Shown here: piece by piece, positions 1-5,502 of the stretch | Numbering within the stretch: position 1 is the stretch's first letter | Layout of the letters: the number at the start of each line of letters is the position of its first letter | DNA from: Pseudomonadota bacterium | Lineage (GTDB): Bacteria; Pseudomonadota; Gammaproteobacteria; Burkholderiales; Burkholderiaceae_D | Assembly (NCBI GenBank): GCA_023389425.1 | Contig: JAEWEK010000172.1 | Span: forward strand, 1-5,994 | Length of the DNA stretch: 5,994 bases | Direction: 5' to 3' | Notes under the pieces: generated by a model | Databases searched by the model: none | The model's input: the letters and a program-made list of their open reading frames with translations, nothing else | What the model was told of the DNA's origin: nothing | Program-made: the position numbers and the translations under genes

Positions 1-253
1 CGCAGTGCAGCGGCAGCGTCGAGCGCAGCGCCAGCGACAGGCCGGCGGGACAATCGGCGGGCATGCCGCGCAGCTCGAGCTTGATGGCGTGGCGGCCGCC
101 GGCGGCGCGCGGGTCGAAGCCGCTGACGTGCAGCTGCGGGCGGCCCGGCGCGCTCGCCTGGGCCGGCTGCGGATGCCCGTGCGCGCACACGCGCTCGCCC
201 GGCATCACCCAGACGGTGCAATGAGGATGCTCGGGATCGCGGCAGGGATGCAT
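1..253 (-). CDS. Partial protein with N-terminal zinc-ribbon-like Cys/His cluster, function unknown
   Basis: The first 84 codons of a gene that runs off the left edge. The only standard in-frame start after the upstream stop (299-301) is the ATG at 251-253, so the start is fairly secure although no clear Shine-Dalgarno sequence precedes it. The N-terminus has Cys4, Cys12, Cys23, His25 and His27, with Trp15 and a Pro-Gly-Glu turn between, a spacing that resembles a treble-clef or ribbon zinc site. A Pro/Ala-rich linker (about 28-39) follows, then alternating hydrophobic residues (about 41-84) that look like beta strands, with further Cys68 and Cys84. I do not recognise the family. It lies 86 bp downstream of the PP2C gene on the same strand and may be cotranscribed with it, which hints at a role in the same phospho-signalling set. 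The zinc site is inferred from residue pattern only. Confidence 0.6.
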   Translation of the reverse strand, partial: MHPCRDPEHPHCTVWVMPGERVCAHGHPQPAQASAPGRPQLHVSGFDPRAAGGRHAIKLELRGMPADCPAGLSLALRSTLPLHC

Positions 254-339
254 GGCGTTGCAGTCGAGGTCAGTTACCGCAAGCTTAGCGATCTCTGCTC
301 ATCCTTGTCGCGCGGATGGCCTTGTTGCCGACGGGAATG

Positions 340-1287
340 TCAGGCGGCGGGCAGCGCGGTTTCGTCCAGCGCCTGTGGCCGCAGCACGATCGCGGTCAGG
401 TTGTCGCTGTGCAGGCCAGGCGGCGGCTGTGCGCCGATCTCGCCGAACAGCGCATCGACCATGTGCCGAGCGTCCGCGTTCGAGCCGAACAGCCCGGGCC
501 AGCTGCCGACCCAGCGTTGCGCGTCGGGACAGGACCAGAAGCCATCGGTCGCGAGCAGGTAGGTGGCGCCCGGATGCAGCACGATCGGGCGGCGGTCCTG
601 CAGCGGGCCGAGCCACTCGGGCAGTTCGCCGGCGCGCAGCTCGCGCAGCGGATCGGACAGCAGCAGCGGATCGTCGAAGGTATTCCCGAGGATGAAGGCC
701 TGGCTGATCTGCGGACGGTGCTCGCCATGCACCTGCTGCCACCACGCGCGCTCGTCGATCAGGCCGGCCATGGCGTAGGCGGTGGCGGGCACGTGGTCGA
801 TGGTCAGCGGCGTGGCGCGGCCGGCGCCGATTTCGTACAGCCGCGAATCGCCGACGTGGTACAGCAGGGCGGGACCGTGCGCCGGCAGCTCGAGCATCGT
901 CAGCGTGGTGCCCGGCCGCAGCGGCGAATGCTCGATGCGCGCGAAGTCGTGCTGCAGGCGCGCGTGGAGCGCATCGAGGTGGCGCGCCAGGTCAGCGATG
1001 GTGGAGCACGCGGGGATCGCGAGCAGTCCGTTCACCACGGCCTCGGCGGCTTCGCGGCCATGGCCGTGTCCGCCCATCCCGTCCAGCACGGCGACGCGCG
1101 CATGCCCGCGCGGCCAGCCGGCCACCCGGCGCCGGCGCGGTTCCTGGCTGGCCAGGTACTCCGCAGTGCCGTCGTGGTCGATCAGCAGGTAGTTGTCCTG
1201 GTTTTCTTCCCGTTGCGTCGGCCCGGTGCCGACCATGCTGTGCGCGGCGATATCGAAGCGCGGACCGAAATGGAGCGAGTCGTTCAT
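340..1287 (-). CDS. PP2C-family serine/threonine protein phosphatase
   Basis: A 315-residue cytoplasmic metal-dependent phosphatase that removes phosphate from Ser/Thr residues. The PP2C motifs appear in order: EENQDNYLL (27-35, with D31), VAVLDGMGGH (65-74, metal ligands D69 and G70), YHVGDSRLYEI (143-153), LLATDGFWS (244-252, D248) and SDNLTAIVL (294-302, D295). All the acidic metal-binding positions are present, so the enzyme should be active. No transmembrane segment or extra domain is visible, and the length is slightly above a bare catalytic domain, with an insertion around 177-235. The start at MNDSLHF was chosen because it lies just before the first conserved strand; an upstream extension of 44 codons is possible in frame but would overlap the divergent acetyltransferase gene. 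The likely opponent is the Hanks-type kinase encoded 2.6 kb upstream on the same strand. Family assignment is firm; the substrate is unknown. Confidence 0.93.
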   Translation of the reverse strand: MNDSLHFGPRFDIAAHSMVGTGPTQREENQDNYLLIDHDGTAEYLASQEPRRRRVAGWPRGHARVAVLDGMGGHGHGREAAEAVVNGLLAIPACSTIADLARHLDALHARLQHDFARIEHSPLRPGTTLTMLELPAHGPALLYHVGDSRLYEIGAGRATPLTIDHVPATAYAMAGLIDERAWWQQVHGEHRPQISQAFILGNTFDDPLLLSDPLRELRAGELPEWLGPLQDRRPIVLHPGATYLLATDGFWSCPDAQRWVGSWPGLFGSNADARHMVDALFGEIGAQPPPGLHSDNLTAIVLRPQALDETALPAA

Positions 1288-1370
1288 ACCGTGAGTGTAT
1301 CCACATCCGCCGCAGGATGGGAGAGCGATTGTGTTACCGTGGAGATCCTGTGCACCCATGTCTTGACTCC
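1288..1370. promoter_or_regulatory. 83-bp divergent intergenic region, PP2C / GNAT
   Basis: This short gap lies between two divergently transcribed starts, so it should hold the promoters of both the phosphatase (minus) and the acetyltransferase (plus) unless the phosphatase is reached by read-through from the SH3-protein gene. I see no convincing -35/-10 pair on either strand. The only dyads are short, such as the GTGCAC palindrome at 1350-1355. The assignment rests on gene orientation, not on recognised promoter boxes. Confidence 0.35.
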
Positions 1371-1826
1371 ATGCAGATCCGATTACTGGAAGACCGCGAT
1401 ATCGCGGCCGTCGCCGCATTGTTCAAGGCCGCCGCCGGCGAATTCATCGTCAACGAGTCGCCGGACGGCGCGCCGCATTTCATGGCCGAGAACGACGAGG
1501 CAGGATTTCGCAAGCACGTCGCGGCCGGTTACGTCTATCACGTCGCCCACGTCGACGATGGGCTCGTGGGTTTCGTCGCGGTGCGCGAGCTGACCCACCT
1601 GTACCACCTGTTCGTGGACAAGCGCTGGCATCGGCAGGGCATCGCGCGGCGGCTGTGGGATCACGGGCGCGCAGCGGCGCTCGCCGCAGGCAACCCGGGC
1701 TACTTCACCGTCAACGCTTCCAACGTCGCGCTGCCGCTGTATGCCGCGCTGGGTTTCGTGCCGACCGCGCCGCTGCAGTTCGTGAACAGTCTCTACTTCA
1801 CCCCGATGCGGCTGGAACTGCGCTGA
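1371..1826 (+). CDS. GNAT-family N-acetyltransferase
   Basis: A 151-residue single-domain acetyl-CoA-dependent acetyltransferase. The GNAT core is visible: an N-terminal strand and helix (MQIRLLEDRDIAAVAALF), a beta4 strand and motif A (about 77-100) with the acetyl-CoA pyrophosphate-binding loop RQGIAR at 88-93 (the R/Q-x-x-G-x-G/A signature), and motif B at 111-129 (YFTVNASNVALPLYAALGF). The C-terminal strand ends in MRLEL. This length is usual for small GNAT enzymes acting on amino groups of small molecules or proteins; the acceptor cannot be told from sequence. The ATG at 1371 was chosen because the domain begins directly there; no good ribosome-binding site precedes it. It is the only plus-strand gene among five minus-strand genes, and its stop is only 5 bp from the end of the converging SH3-protein gene. 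Whether it acts with the kinase/phosphatase module is open. Confidence 0.9.
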   Translation: MQIRLLEDRDIAAVAALFKAAAGEFIVNESPDGAPHFMAENDEAGFRKHVAAGYVYHVAHVDDGLVGFVAVRELTHLYHLFVDKRWHRQGIARRLWDHGRAAALAAGNPGYFTVNASNVALPLYAALGFVPTAPLQFVNSLYFTPMRLELR

Positions 1827-1831
1827 GCGCA

Positions 1832-2293
1832 TCAGGGGCGCGCCTCGTCGATCCGGCGCAGCCACAGGCTGCTGGCCCAGCCGCGAAATTCCTGGCCGTC
1901 GATCCGCGCGCTGACTTCCCACCAGTCGCCTTCGTGTTCGCCGCTGGCCACCACGGTCGCGCCGGCCGGGACGACGGCAAGGCGCACCGAGCCGACGCCG
2001 CGGGCCTTGCGCAGGTTCAGGTGGTCGTGGACGCGATAGCGCGCGCCGGGGGCGGGCGCGCGCTGTGGCGGCACCGGGGCCAACGCTGCGCTTGGTCGTG
2101 CCAGCGCCGGCACGGCGGGCACGAACAACCACGCCAGTGTGGCACCGATCGCCACGGTGCCCACTGCCAGCACCGTGGCGGCACGCAGGTTGGCGCGCCG
2201 CCACCAGTCGCGCGGCGTCAGGAACGCAGCCAGCACCAGCGTGGCTGCCAGACCGACGGCATAGGCCGCGACCAGGTAGGCGCCGTGCGTCAC
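1832..2293 (-). CDS. Membrane protein with two TM helices and C-terminal bacterial SH3 domain
   Basis: A 153-residue protein. Two hydrophobic helices lie at about 3-25 and 38-62, joined by a basic loop (R28, R32, R33, R37). By the positive-inside rule the loop is cytoplasmic, so both ends should face the periplasm. A Pro/Ala linker (63-83) leads to a bacterial SH3 (SH3b) domain at about 85-147, recognised by the HLNLRKARGVGS motif (91-102, the usual 'LNVRsgpst' strand and turn), the PAGATV strand, GDWWEVSA (122-129) and GWASSLWLRR (138-147). SH3b domains commonly bind peptidoglycan or peptide ligands. The start is taken as GTG because it follows a GAGG ribosome-binding site by 7 nt and sits 2 nt after the stop of the FHA-like gene, which suggests translational coupling. 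A longer upstream reading is antisense-like, Arg-rich and unlikely. I infer a role as envelope sensor or anchor for the neighbouring kinase system; the sequence does not prove it. Confidence 0.82.
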   Translation of the reverse strand: MTHGAYLVAAYAVGLAATLVLAAFLTPRDWWRRANLRAATVLAVGTVAIGATLAWLFVPAVPALARPSAALAPVPPQRAPAPGARYRVHDHLNLRKARGVGSVRLAVVPAGATVVASGEHEGDWWEVSARIDGQEFRGWASSLWLRRIDEARP

Positions 2294-2295
2294 GA

Positions 2296-3837
2296 TCAGG
2301 CCTCGAAGCGCAGCACGTAGTGGCCGGCGACCAGGTGGTGCCCGGGCGGCAGCAGGTAGGCCCGCGCCGCGTCCGTCACTTGCGCGACGAAGTGTAATTC
2401 CTCGTCCAGGTGATACAGGGCCTGGGTCGGCGACAGGCGGCCGATGCGGTAGCCGTCGTCCGTGGCTTCGAAGCTGAAGGCCTCGCGCGACAGGCCGAGC
2501 CGGTCGGCGCTGGCGGCTTCGAGTCCCGGTGCGCGGTGCAGGCAGTCCGGCTTGTCGAGCACGCGCAGCGCGGCCAGCATCGGCGCATTGCGGCCGAAGA
2601 TGAAGCGCGCGCCGCAAGCGACCGCCTGCTCGGGGGCGTTCGGCAGCTGCAGCAGGGCGCAGTAGCGGTCCGCCATGTCGGCTGGCGCATCGAGCAGCCG
2701 GATGGCGCCCGCGCCGGCCGGCGTGACGCGGGCCGGTACGGCGACCCGCTCGCGGCCGGTGGCGGTGATCGCATGGACTTCGTCGCGGTCGGTGACGGCG
2801 AAGCGGATCAGTTCCTGCGCGGCGCTCGCTGCCGGGGCCAGCGCGCGATCCAGGCCGATCTCCAGCGCGGTGGCTCCGGTATCGCGGTAGCGCGACAGGC
2901 GCGGCAGGGCCAGCGCGGCCAGGCGTACTCGCTGGCGCACGACCGGCGCGTAGGTGGCGTCCGATTCCGGGGAAGCCGGCGCCGGGCGTGAGCGCGTAGG
3001 CAGCGCGGTGGCTTGAGCATCATCCGCTTTCGGCGTGCGCGACCGCCAGACTGCAATCGCCTTCGCGGGCGCTGGGGTGCGGGGCACTTCGATCGGCCGC
3101 GCCGCCTGATTCGGCGAGCCGCAGCGCTCGATCCTAATCAGCACCCTTGTGGCGCTGGTGCTGCCGCGCGGACGGACCACGTAGCATCCCGCGGCGGCGT
3201 CGTAGCTGCAGTCGAATGCTTCCTTGGGGCGCACCTGCACTTCGAGCGGCGCGTCCGGCCCGTCGTTCACGATCAGCAGCGCGCAATCGGGGCCGAAAGG
3301 CCAATCCGGAACGGTGTGTGTCGCGATGCTGGTATCGAAGCCAAGCAACACCAGCCGCTGCTTGGGATAGATCGCGCAGACCTGCTTCCATACCGCGCTG
3401 TCGCGCGAGGCGCTGACGGTGTACAGCACTTGCTCGTTCTGCGCCGGCAGGTAGACCGCGTGGCCGAACTTGACTTCCACTTCGCCCGGTTCGAGCTCGT
3501 CCGCCCCGACAATCTCGTAGCGCACGTCCTCGCTGCCGAGCCGGCTGCCGAAATCCTTCTGGTGCAGGGCCTGGAGCGACCGTGCGAGTTCACGGATCCG
3601 CGCGCCACGCGTGAGGTGGCGGTCGTCGTCGATCTCGTCCTGCGGCAGCATCAGGGTGATATGCGAGAAGCAGCGCGGGGCGACACGGCTGCGCTGCTCG
3701 CGCGGCGCCCGTTCGAGCAGCTCGCGCAGCGAGGGACGGTGCGAGAACAGTTGAAGCCCCGGCGCCTGCCAGATCGATTCGGCGTTGAAGACGTCGTCAA
3801 CCTTGCCAAGGACAGAGTGGTGGACATAGATCGGCAT
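2296..3837 (-). CDS. 513-residue protein with degenerate C-terminal FHA-like domain, unknown N-terminal region
   Basis: I do not recognise the full-length family. The N-terminal part (about 1-240) looks like a mixed, mostly beta fold and carries no motif I can name. A Pro/Ala/Arg-rich linker covers about 241-300. A second beta-rich part (about 300-400) leads into a C-terminal FHA-like domain (about 408-513): FIFGRN (412-417, the conserved Gly-Arg), LGLSREAFSF (448-457, the conserved Ser-Arg), DGYRIGRLSPTQAL (461-474, where canonical FHA has a D-x-G-S-x-N-G turn) and LLPPGHHLVAGHYVLRF (495-511, the closing 'GD-i-iG-l-F' strands). FHA domains bind phosphothreonine peptides; here the usual His after Ser-Arg and the Asn of the turn are missing, so binding may be altered. 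No signal peptide or membrane segment is seen. The start follows AGGAG by 7 nt. It lies 65 bp after the kinase gene and 2 nt before the SH3 gene, so a reader or scaffold role for the kinase is a reasonable inference. Confidence 0.75.
   Translation of the reverse strand: MPIYVHHSVLGKVDDVFNAESIWQAPGLQLFSHRPSLRELLERAPREQRSRVAPRCFSHITLMLPQDEIDDDRHLTRGARIRELARSLQALHQKDFGSRLGSEDVRYEIVGADELEPGEVEVKFGHAVYLPAQNEQVLYTVSASRDSAVWKQVCAIYPKQRLVLLGFDTSIATHTVPDWPFGPDCALLIVNDGPDAPLEVQVRPKEAFDCSYDAAAGCYVVRPRGSTSATRVLIRIERCGSPNQAARPIEVPRTPAPAKAIAVWRSRTPKADDAQATALPTRSRPAPASPESDATYAPVVRQRVRLAALALPRLSRYRDTGATALEIGLDRALAPAASAAQELIRFAVTDRDEVHAITATGRERVAVPARVTPAGAGAIRLLDAPADMADRYCALLQLPNAPEQAVACGARFIFGRNAPMLAALRVLDKPDCLHRAPGLEAASADRLGLSREAFSFEATDDGYRIGRLSPTQALYHLDEELHFVAQVTDAARAYLLPPGHHLVAGHYVLRFEA
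2301..2304 (-). promoter_or_regulatory. Ribosome-binding site of the SH3-protein gene
   Basis: GAGG on the minus strand, 7 nt before the GTG at 2291-2293. It lies inside the last codons of the FHA-like gene and supports the GTG start and coupled translation. Confidence 0.55.
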
Positions 3838-3902
3838 GGTGCAACTCCTGTCGGGTGTGATCGCTCGCGATACCAAACGCTAGCGGGGGGCGGATGAAAA
3901 GC
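3838..3902 (-). promoter_or_regulatory. 65-bp gap between kinase and FHA-like genes, with two short dyads
   Basis: Besides the ribosome-binding site of the FHA-like gene, the gap holds an 8-bp palindrome CGCTAGCG (3878-3885) and a 5-bp-arm dyad ATCGCTCGCGAT (3860-3871). Neither is followed by a T-run on the minus strand, so neither looks like an intrinsic terminator. Cotranscription of the two genes is therefore plausible, with possible mRNA processing or regulatory folding here. The dyads are short enough to arise by chance in GC-rich DNA. Confidence 0.25.
3845..3849 (-). promoter_or_regulatory. Strong Shine-Dalgarno of the FHA-like gene
   Basis: AGGAG on the minus strand with a 7-nt spacer to the ATG at 3835-3837. 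It decides the start against an in-frame ATG 13 codons upstream, which has no such site at the right distance. Confidence 0.8.
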
Positions 3903-4757
3903 TCATGCCGCGCTCCTGAGTTGGTGCCGCGGCAGCGCCGCCTGGATGCGGGCAAGGGCGCGGCTGATGTCGAGGGCGTGGCGTGGGCGCTGGGCGCGTT
4001 GCGGTGCGAGCAGTGAACGCAGGAGGGCGAGCGCCGGCGGACGGGCGCTCTCGTCGAAGCGTTCGCAGAACTGCCGGGCTTCGGCGGAGGTCAGGCTTGT
4101 CGCGTTGGCGCCGGTGACGAGATGGAAGAACAACAGTCCCAGCGCGAAGTAGTCGGTGCGCGCGTCGGTGTCGTACAGGCCCTGGGCGTTGGGGATGGCC
4201 TGTTCGGGCGCCTGCCAGCCCGGCGTGCCGGTGAATTGGTGCGCGGCCGTGTCGGCCAGTTCGCGCACGGTGCCGAAGTCGCACAGCTTCAGATTGCCGT
4301 CGCGGTCCAGCAGGAGGTTGCCCGGCTTGAGGTCGAGATGGCGCCAACCGTGCTGGTGAAGTCTGCACAATGCCTGGTTGGCCTGTCCGATCCACTCGAG
4401 GATGCGCGGGATCGACGGCGAGCGTACCGCGCGCAGGTCGCCATCCAGCAGCTCGAGTGCCAGCACCGGCAACTGCTCGTGCGTGCCGTGGTCGAGCAGG
4501 CGCACGATGTGGCGCTGGTCCCACGGCTGCAAGGCCGCAAGCAGCTTGCCTTCGACGCGCGCGCAGTCGGCCCAGCGTGCGCGCTGGCTGTCGCCGGCCC
4601 GCGCCATTTGCGCCCGGTTGACCAGCTTGAGCGCGACCGTTCCGAGCGCGGCAGGACCCTCCGCCCGCCACACCTGCCCGTAGGACGAGGTGGCGATCGG
4701 CTCGCGCAAGCGATAGGCGCCCGCTTGCAAAGCGATGATGGTTTCGGCTGTGTACAT
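3903..4757 (-). CDS. Soluble Hanks-type serine/threonine protein kinase
   Basis: A 284-residue kinase that is almost only catalytic domain; no transmembrane helix, PASTA or other sensor region follows it, so it should be cytoplasmic. Kinase landmarks in order: a glycine-loop region IATSSYGQVW (21-30), VALK with ATP-anchoring K44, an alpha-C Glu at E69, the catalytic loop HLDLKPGNLLL (140-150; D142, K144, N147), the Mg-binding DFG at 160-162, GTPGWQAPEQA (177-187, the APE motif) and the alpha-F segment DYFALGLLFFHLVTG (202-216). All catalytic residues are present, so activity is expected. Two oddities: the first two glycines of the loop are replaced (A22, S24), and the Arg of HRD is Leu, making it a non-RD kinase. 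The ATG at 4755-4757 gives a typical domain start; the upstream sequence has only a weak ribosome-binding site. It begins the kinase / FHA-like / SH3 gene series, and the PP2C phosphatase downstream is its probable antagonist. Confidence 0.93.
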   Translation of the reverse strand: MYTAETIIALQAGAYRLREPIATSSYGQVWRAEGPAALGTVALKLVNRAQMARAGDSQRARWADCARVEGKLLAALQPWDQRHIVRLLDHGTHEQLPVLALELLDGDLRAVRSPSIPRILEWIGQANQALCRLHQHGWRHLDLKPGNLLLDRDGNLKLCDFGTVRELADTAAHQFTGTPGWQAPEQAIPNAQGLYDTDARTDYFALGLLFFHLVTGANATSLTSAEARQFCERFDESARPPALALLRSLLAPQRAQRPRHALDISRALARIQAALPRHQLRSAA

Positions 4758-4791
4758 GCCGACGCCTAGCCGGGGGCGCCGGAAACGGACG

Positions 4792-4820
4792 AAAAAAAGC
4801 CGCGTACGCGACGCGGCTTT
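4792..4820 (-). terminator. Intrinsic terminator after the glycine-zipper gene
   Basis: A perfect inverted repeat, AAAGCCGCGT (4796-4805) and ACGCGGCTTT (4811-4820), with a 5-nt loop (4806-4810). Read on the minus strand the hairpin is followed by seven T (complement of the A-run 4792-4798), the classic Rho-independent form. It begins 17 bp past the stop of the glycine-zipper gene and should end that transcript before the kinase gene, whose start codon is only 34 bp beyond the T-run. Confidence 0.9.
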
Positions 4821-4837
4821 CTTGGCTTGGGGCCGGA

Positions 4838-5299
4838 TTAACGGCGCCAGTAGTGGCCGTGGTGCTCGCGGTAGTAACCGCGGCCGCCGCCAACCACCAC
4901 CACCGGCGGTGCGTAGTAGCGCGGACCGTTCACGTACACCGGGGCCGATTCGTAGACCACCGGGGCCGGCGCATCGTAATACACCGGGGCCGGCTGGCTG
5001 TACACCGGCTGCTGGTAATAGGTGGCCGGTTGCGAGTAGTAGGTCGGCTGCGCATCGTAATACGTCACGTTGCCGCCGCGGCGATAGTAATAGTCGTCGC
5101 GCGTCGGCAGCGAGTTGCCCACTGCCGCGCCAAGCACACCACCGACAATGGCGCCGTCGCGACCGCCAGCAGCGTGGCCGAGGGCCGCACCGGCAAGCGC
5201 GCCGACCACCGTATTTGCTCCGCGATCCTGAGCCATTGCCGTGGTGGACACGGCGGCCGCGGCCAGGAGCACCGCACCAAAGCATTTTTTGTTCAACAT
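4838..5299 (-). CDS. Secreted glycine-zipper protein with Tyr/Pro/Gln-rich tail
   Basis: A 153-residue exported protein. Residues 1-23 form a signal peptide: basic MLNKK, a hydrophobic AVLLAAAAV core and an AMA cleavage site before Gln24. There is no lipobox Cys, so it should be released by signal peptidase I. Residues about 30-62 are a glycine zipper (repeated G-x3-G spacing in VVGALAGAALG and AIVGGVLGAAVGN), as in the outer-membrane 17-kDa-antigen/SlyB-like and 2TM glycine-zipper families, which suggests membrane association. The rest (about 68-153) is low-complexity sequence with many YY, QP, AP and VY repeats and a basic, His-rich end (REHHGHYWRR). AAGGA lies 6 nt before the ATG. It is a single gene closed by its own terminator. 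Molecular function is unknown; such proteins are common envelope proteins in Burkholderiales. Confidence 0.85.
   Translation of the reverse strand: MLNKKCFGAVLLAAAAVSTTAMAQDRGANTVVGALAGAALGHAAGGRDGAIVGGVLGAAVGNSLPTRDDYYYRRGGNVTYYDAQPTYYSQPATYYQQPVYSQPAPVYYDAPAPVVYESAPVYVNGPRYYAPPVVVVGGGRGYYREHHGHYWRR
4938..4992. repeat. Imperfect direct repeats inside the glycine-zipper gene
   Basis: The 10-mer ACCGGGGCCG occurs at 4938, 4959 and 4983 (spacings of 21 and 24 nt, both multiples of three). On the coding strand the copies encode the Pro/Ala-Pro-Val elements of the Tyr/Pro-rich tail. A further GCATCGTAATAC repeat occurs at 4971-4982 and 5052-5063. These are in-frame coding repeats, likely to expand and contract by slippage, not a mobile or regulatory element. 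Confidence 0.6.
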
Positions 5300-5502
5300 G
5301 GCTTTTCCTTCGCCTCTCGGGGGATCGGGATGATCTGGTGACCGGGGCATGGAATGAACTATAGCGGCTGATTTTGCCCGCGTAATCTGTTCATACAGAA
5401 TCTTACAAATCGCCAGCCGACCGTAACATTGGGATCGCGCGCCCTTGCACTCTCGCAGACCAGTCCCATCTAGGCCTGGTCGCTTTCAATTCGTAACATC
5501 TC
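5300..5502. promoter_or_regulatory. 203-bp divergent intergenic region
   Basis: It separates the minus-strand glycine-zipper gene from the plus-strand metallophosphoesterase gene and is clearly more AT-rich than the coding DNA around it, as expected for promoters of both. A possible minus-strand -10 box, TATAGT, lies at 5358-5363, with only a poor -35 match 17-18 bp upstream. For the plus strand, TTGCAC (5445-5450) with TCTAGG (5469-5474) is a weak candidate pair. GACCAG (5458-5463) and CTGGTC (5476-5481) form a 6-bp-arm dyad, and CGTAACAT occurs at 5422-5429 and 5492-5499. None of these boxes is strong enough to name a regulator. Confidence 0.45.
5306..5310 (-). promoter_or_regulatory. Shine-Dalgarno of the glycine-zipper gene
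   Basis: AAGGA on the minus strand, 6 nt before the ATG at 5297-5299. It fixes the start at MLNKK, which also gives a proper signal peptide, and excludes an in-frame ATG 17 codons upstream. Confidence 0.8.

Noticed and set aside
288..305. Five-codon mini-frame (M-S-R-D-R) between the phosphatase and zinc-type genes, considered as a leader peptide
   Set aside because: Too short, no regulatory codon run and no attenuator-like hairpin nearby.
316..1593. Long plus-strand open frame (425 codons) across the phosphatase and into the acetyltransferase gene
   Set aside because: It is antisense to the PP2C gene, whose motifs are unmistakable, and then runs out of frame through the GNAT gene. Its product is Arg/Gln-rich with no recognisable domain, a common result of high GC content.
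2294..2617. N-terminal extension of the SH3 protein upstream of the GTG
   Set aside because: The extension would overlap the FHA-like gene in another frame and is Arg/Pro/Ala-rich without structure, whereas the GTG at 2293 has a well-placed ribosome-binding site and directly precedes the first membrane helix.
3860..3885. Short dyads in the kinase/FHA-like gap as a terminator
   Set aside because: Arms are only 4-5 bp and no T-run follows on the minus strand.
3013..3897. Plus-strand open frame of 294 codons opposite the FHA-like gene
   Set aside because: Opposite a gene with a strong ribosome-binding site and structured domains; no ribosome-binding site or motif of its own. Treated as a GC-driven shadow, as is the frame at 2410-2991.
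340..4757. Type VI secretion regulatory set (PpkA/PppA/Fha)
   Set aside because: Kinase, phosphatase and FHA-like genes are present, but no secretion structural gene is seen, the kinase lacks the usual extra domains and the FHA-like domain is C-terminal and degenerate. Not assigned.
3880..4893. Alternative minus-strand frame of 337 codons over the kinase gene
   Set aside because: Its product is a shifted-frame Arg/Pro/Ala-rich sequence; the kinase frame holds every catalytic motif.
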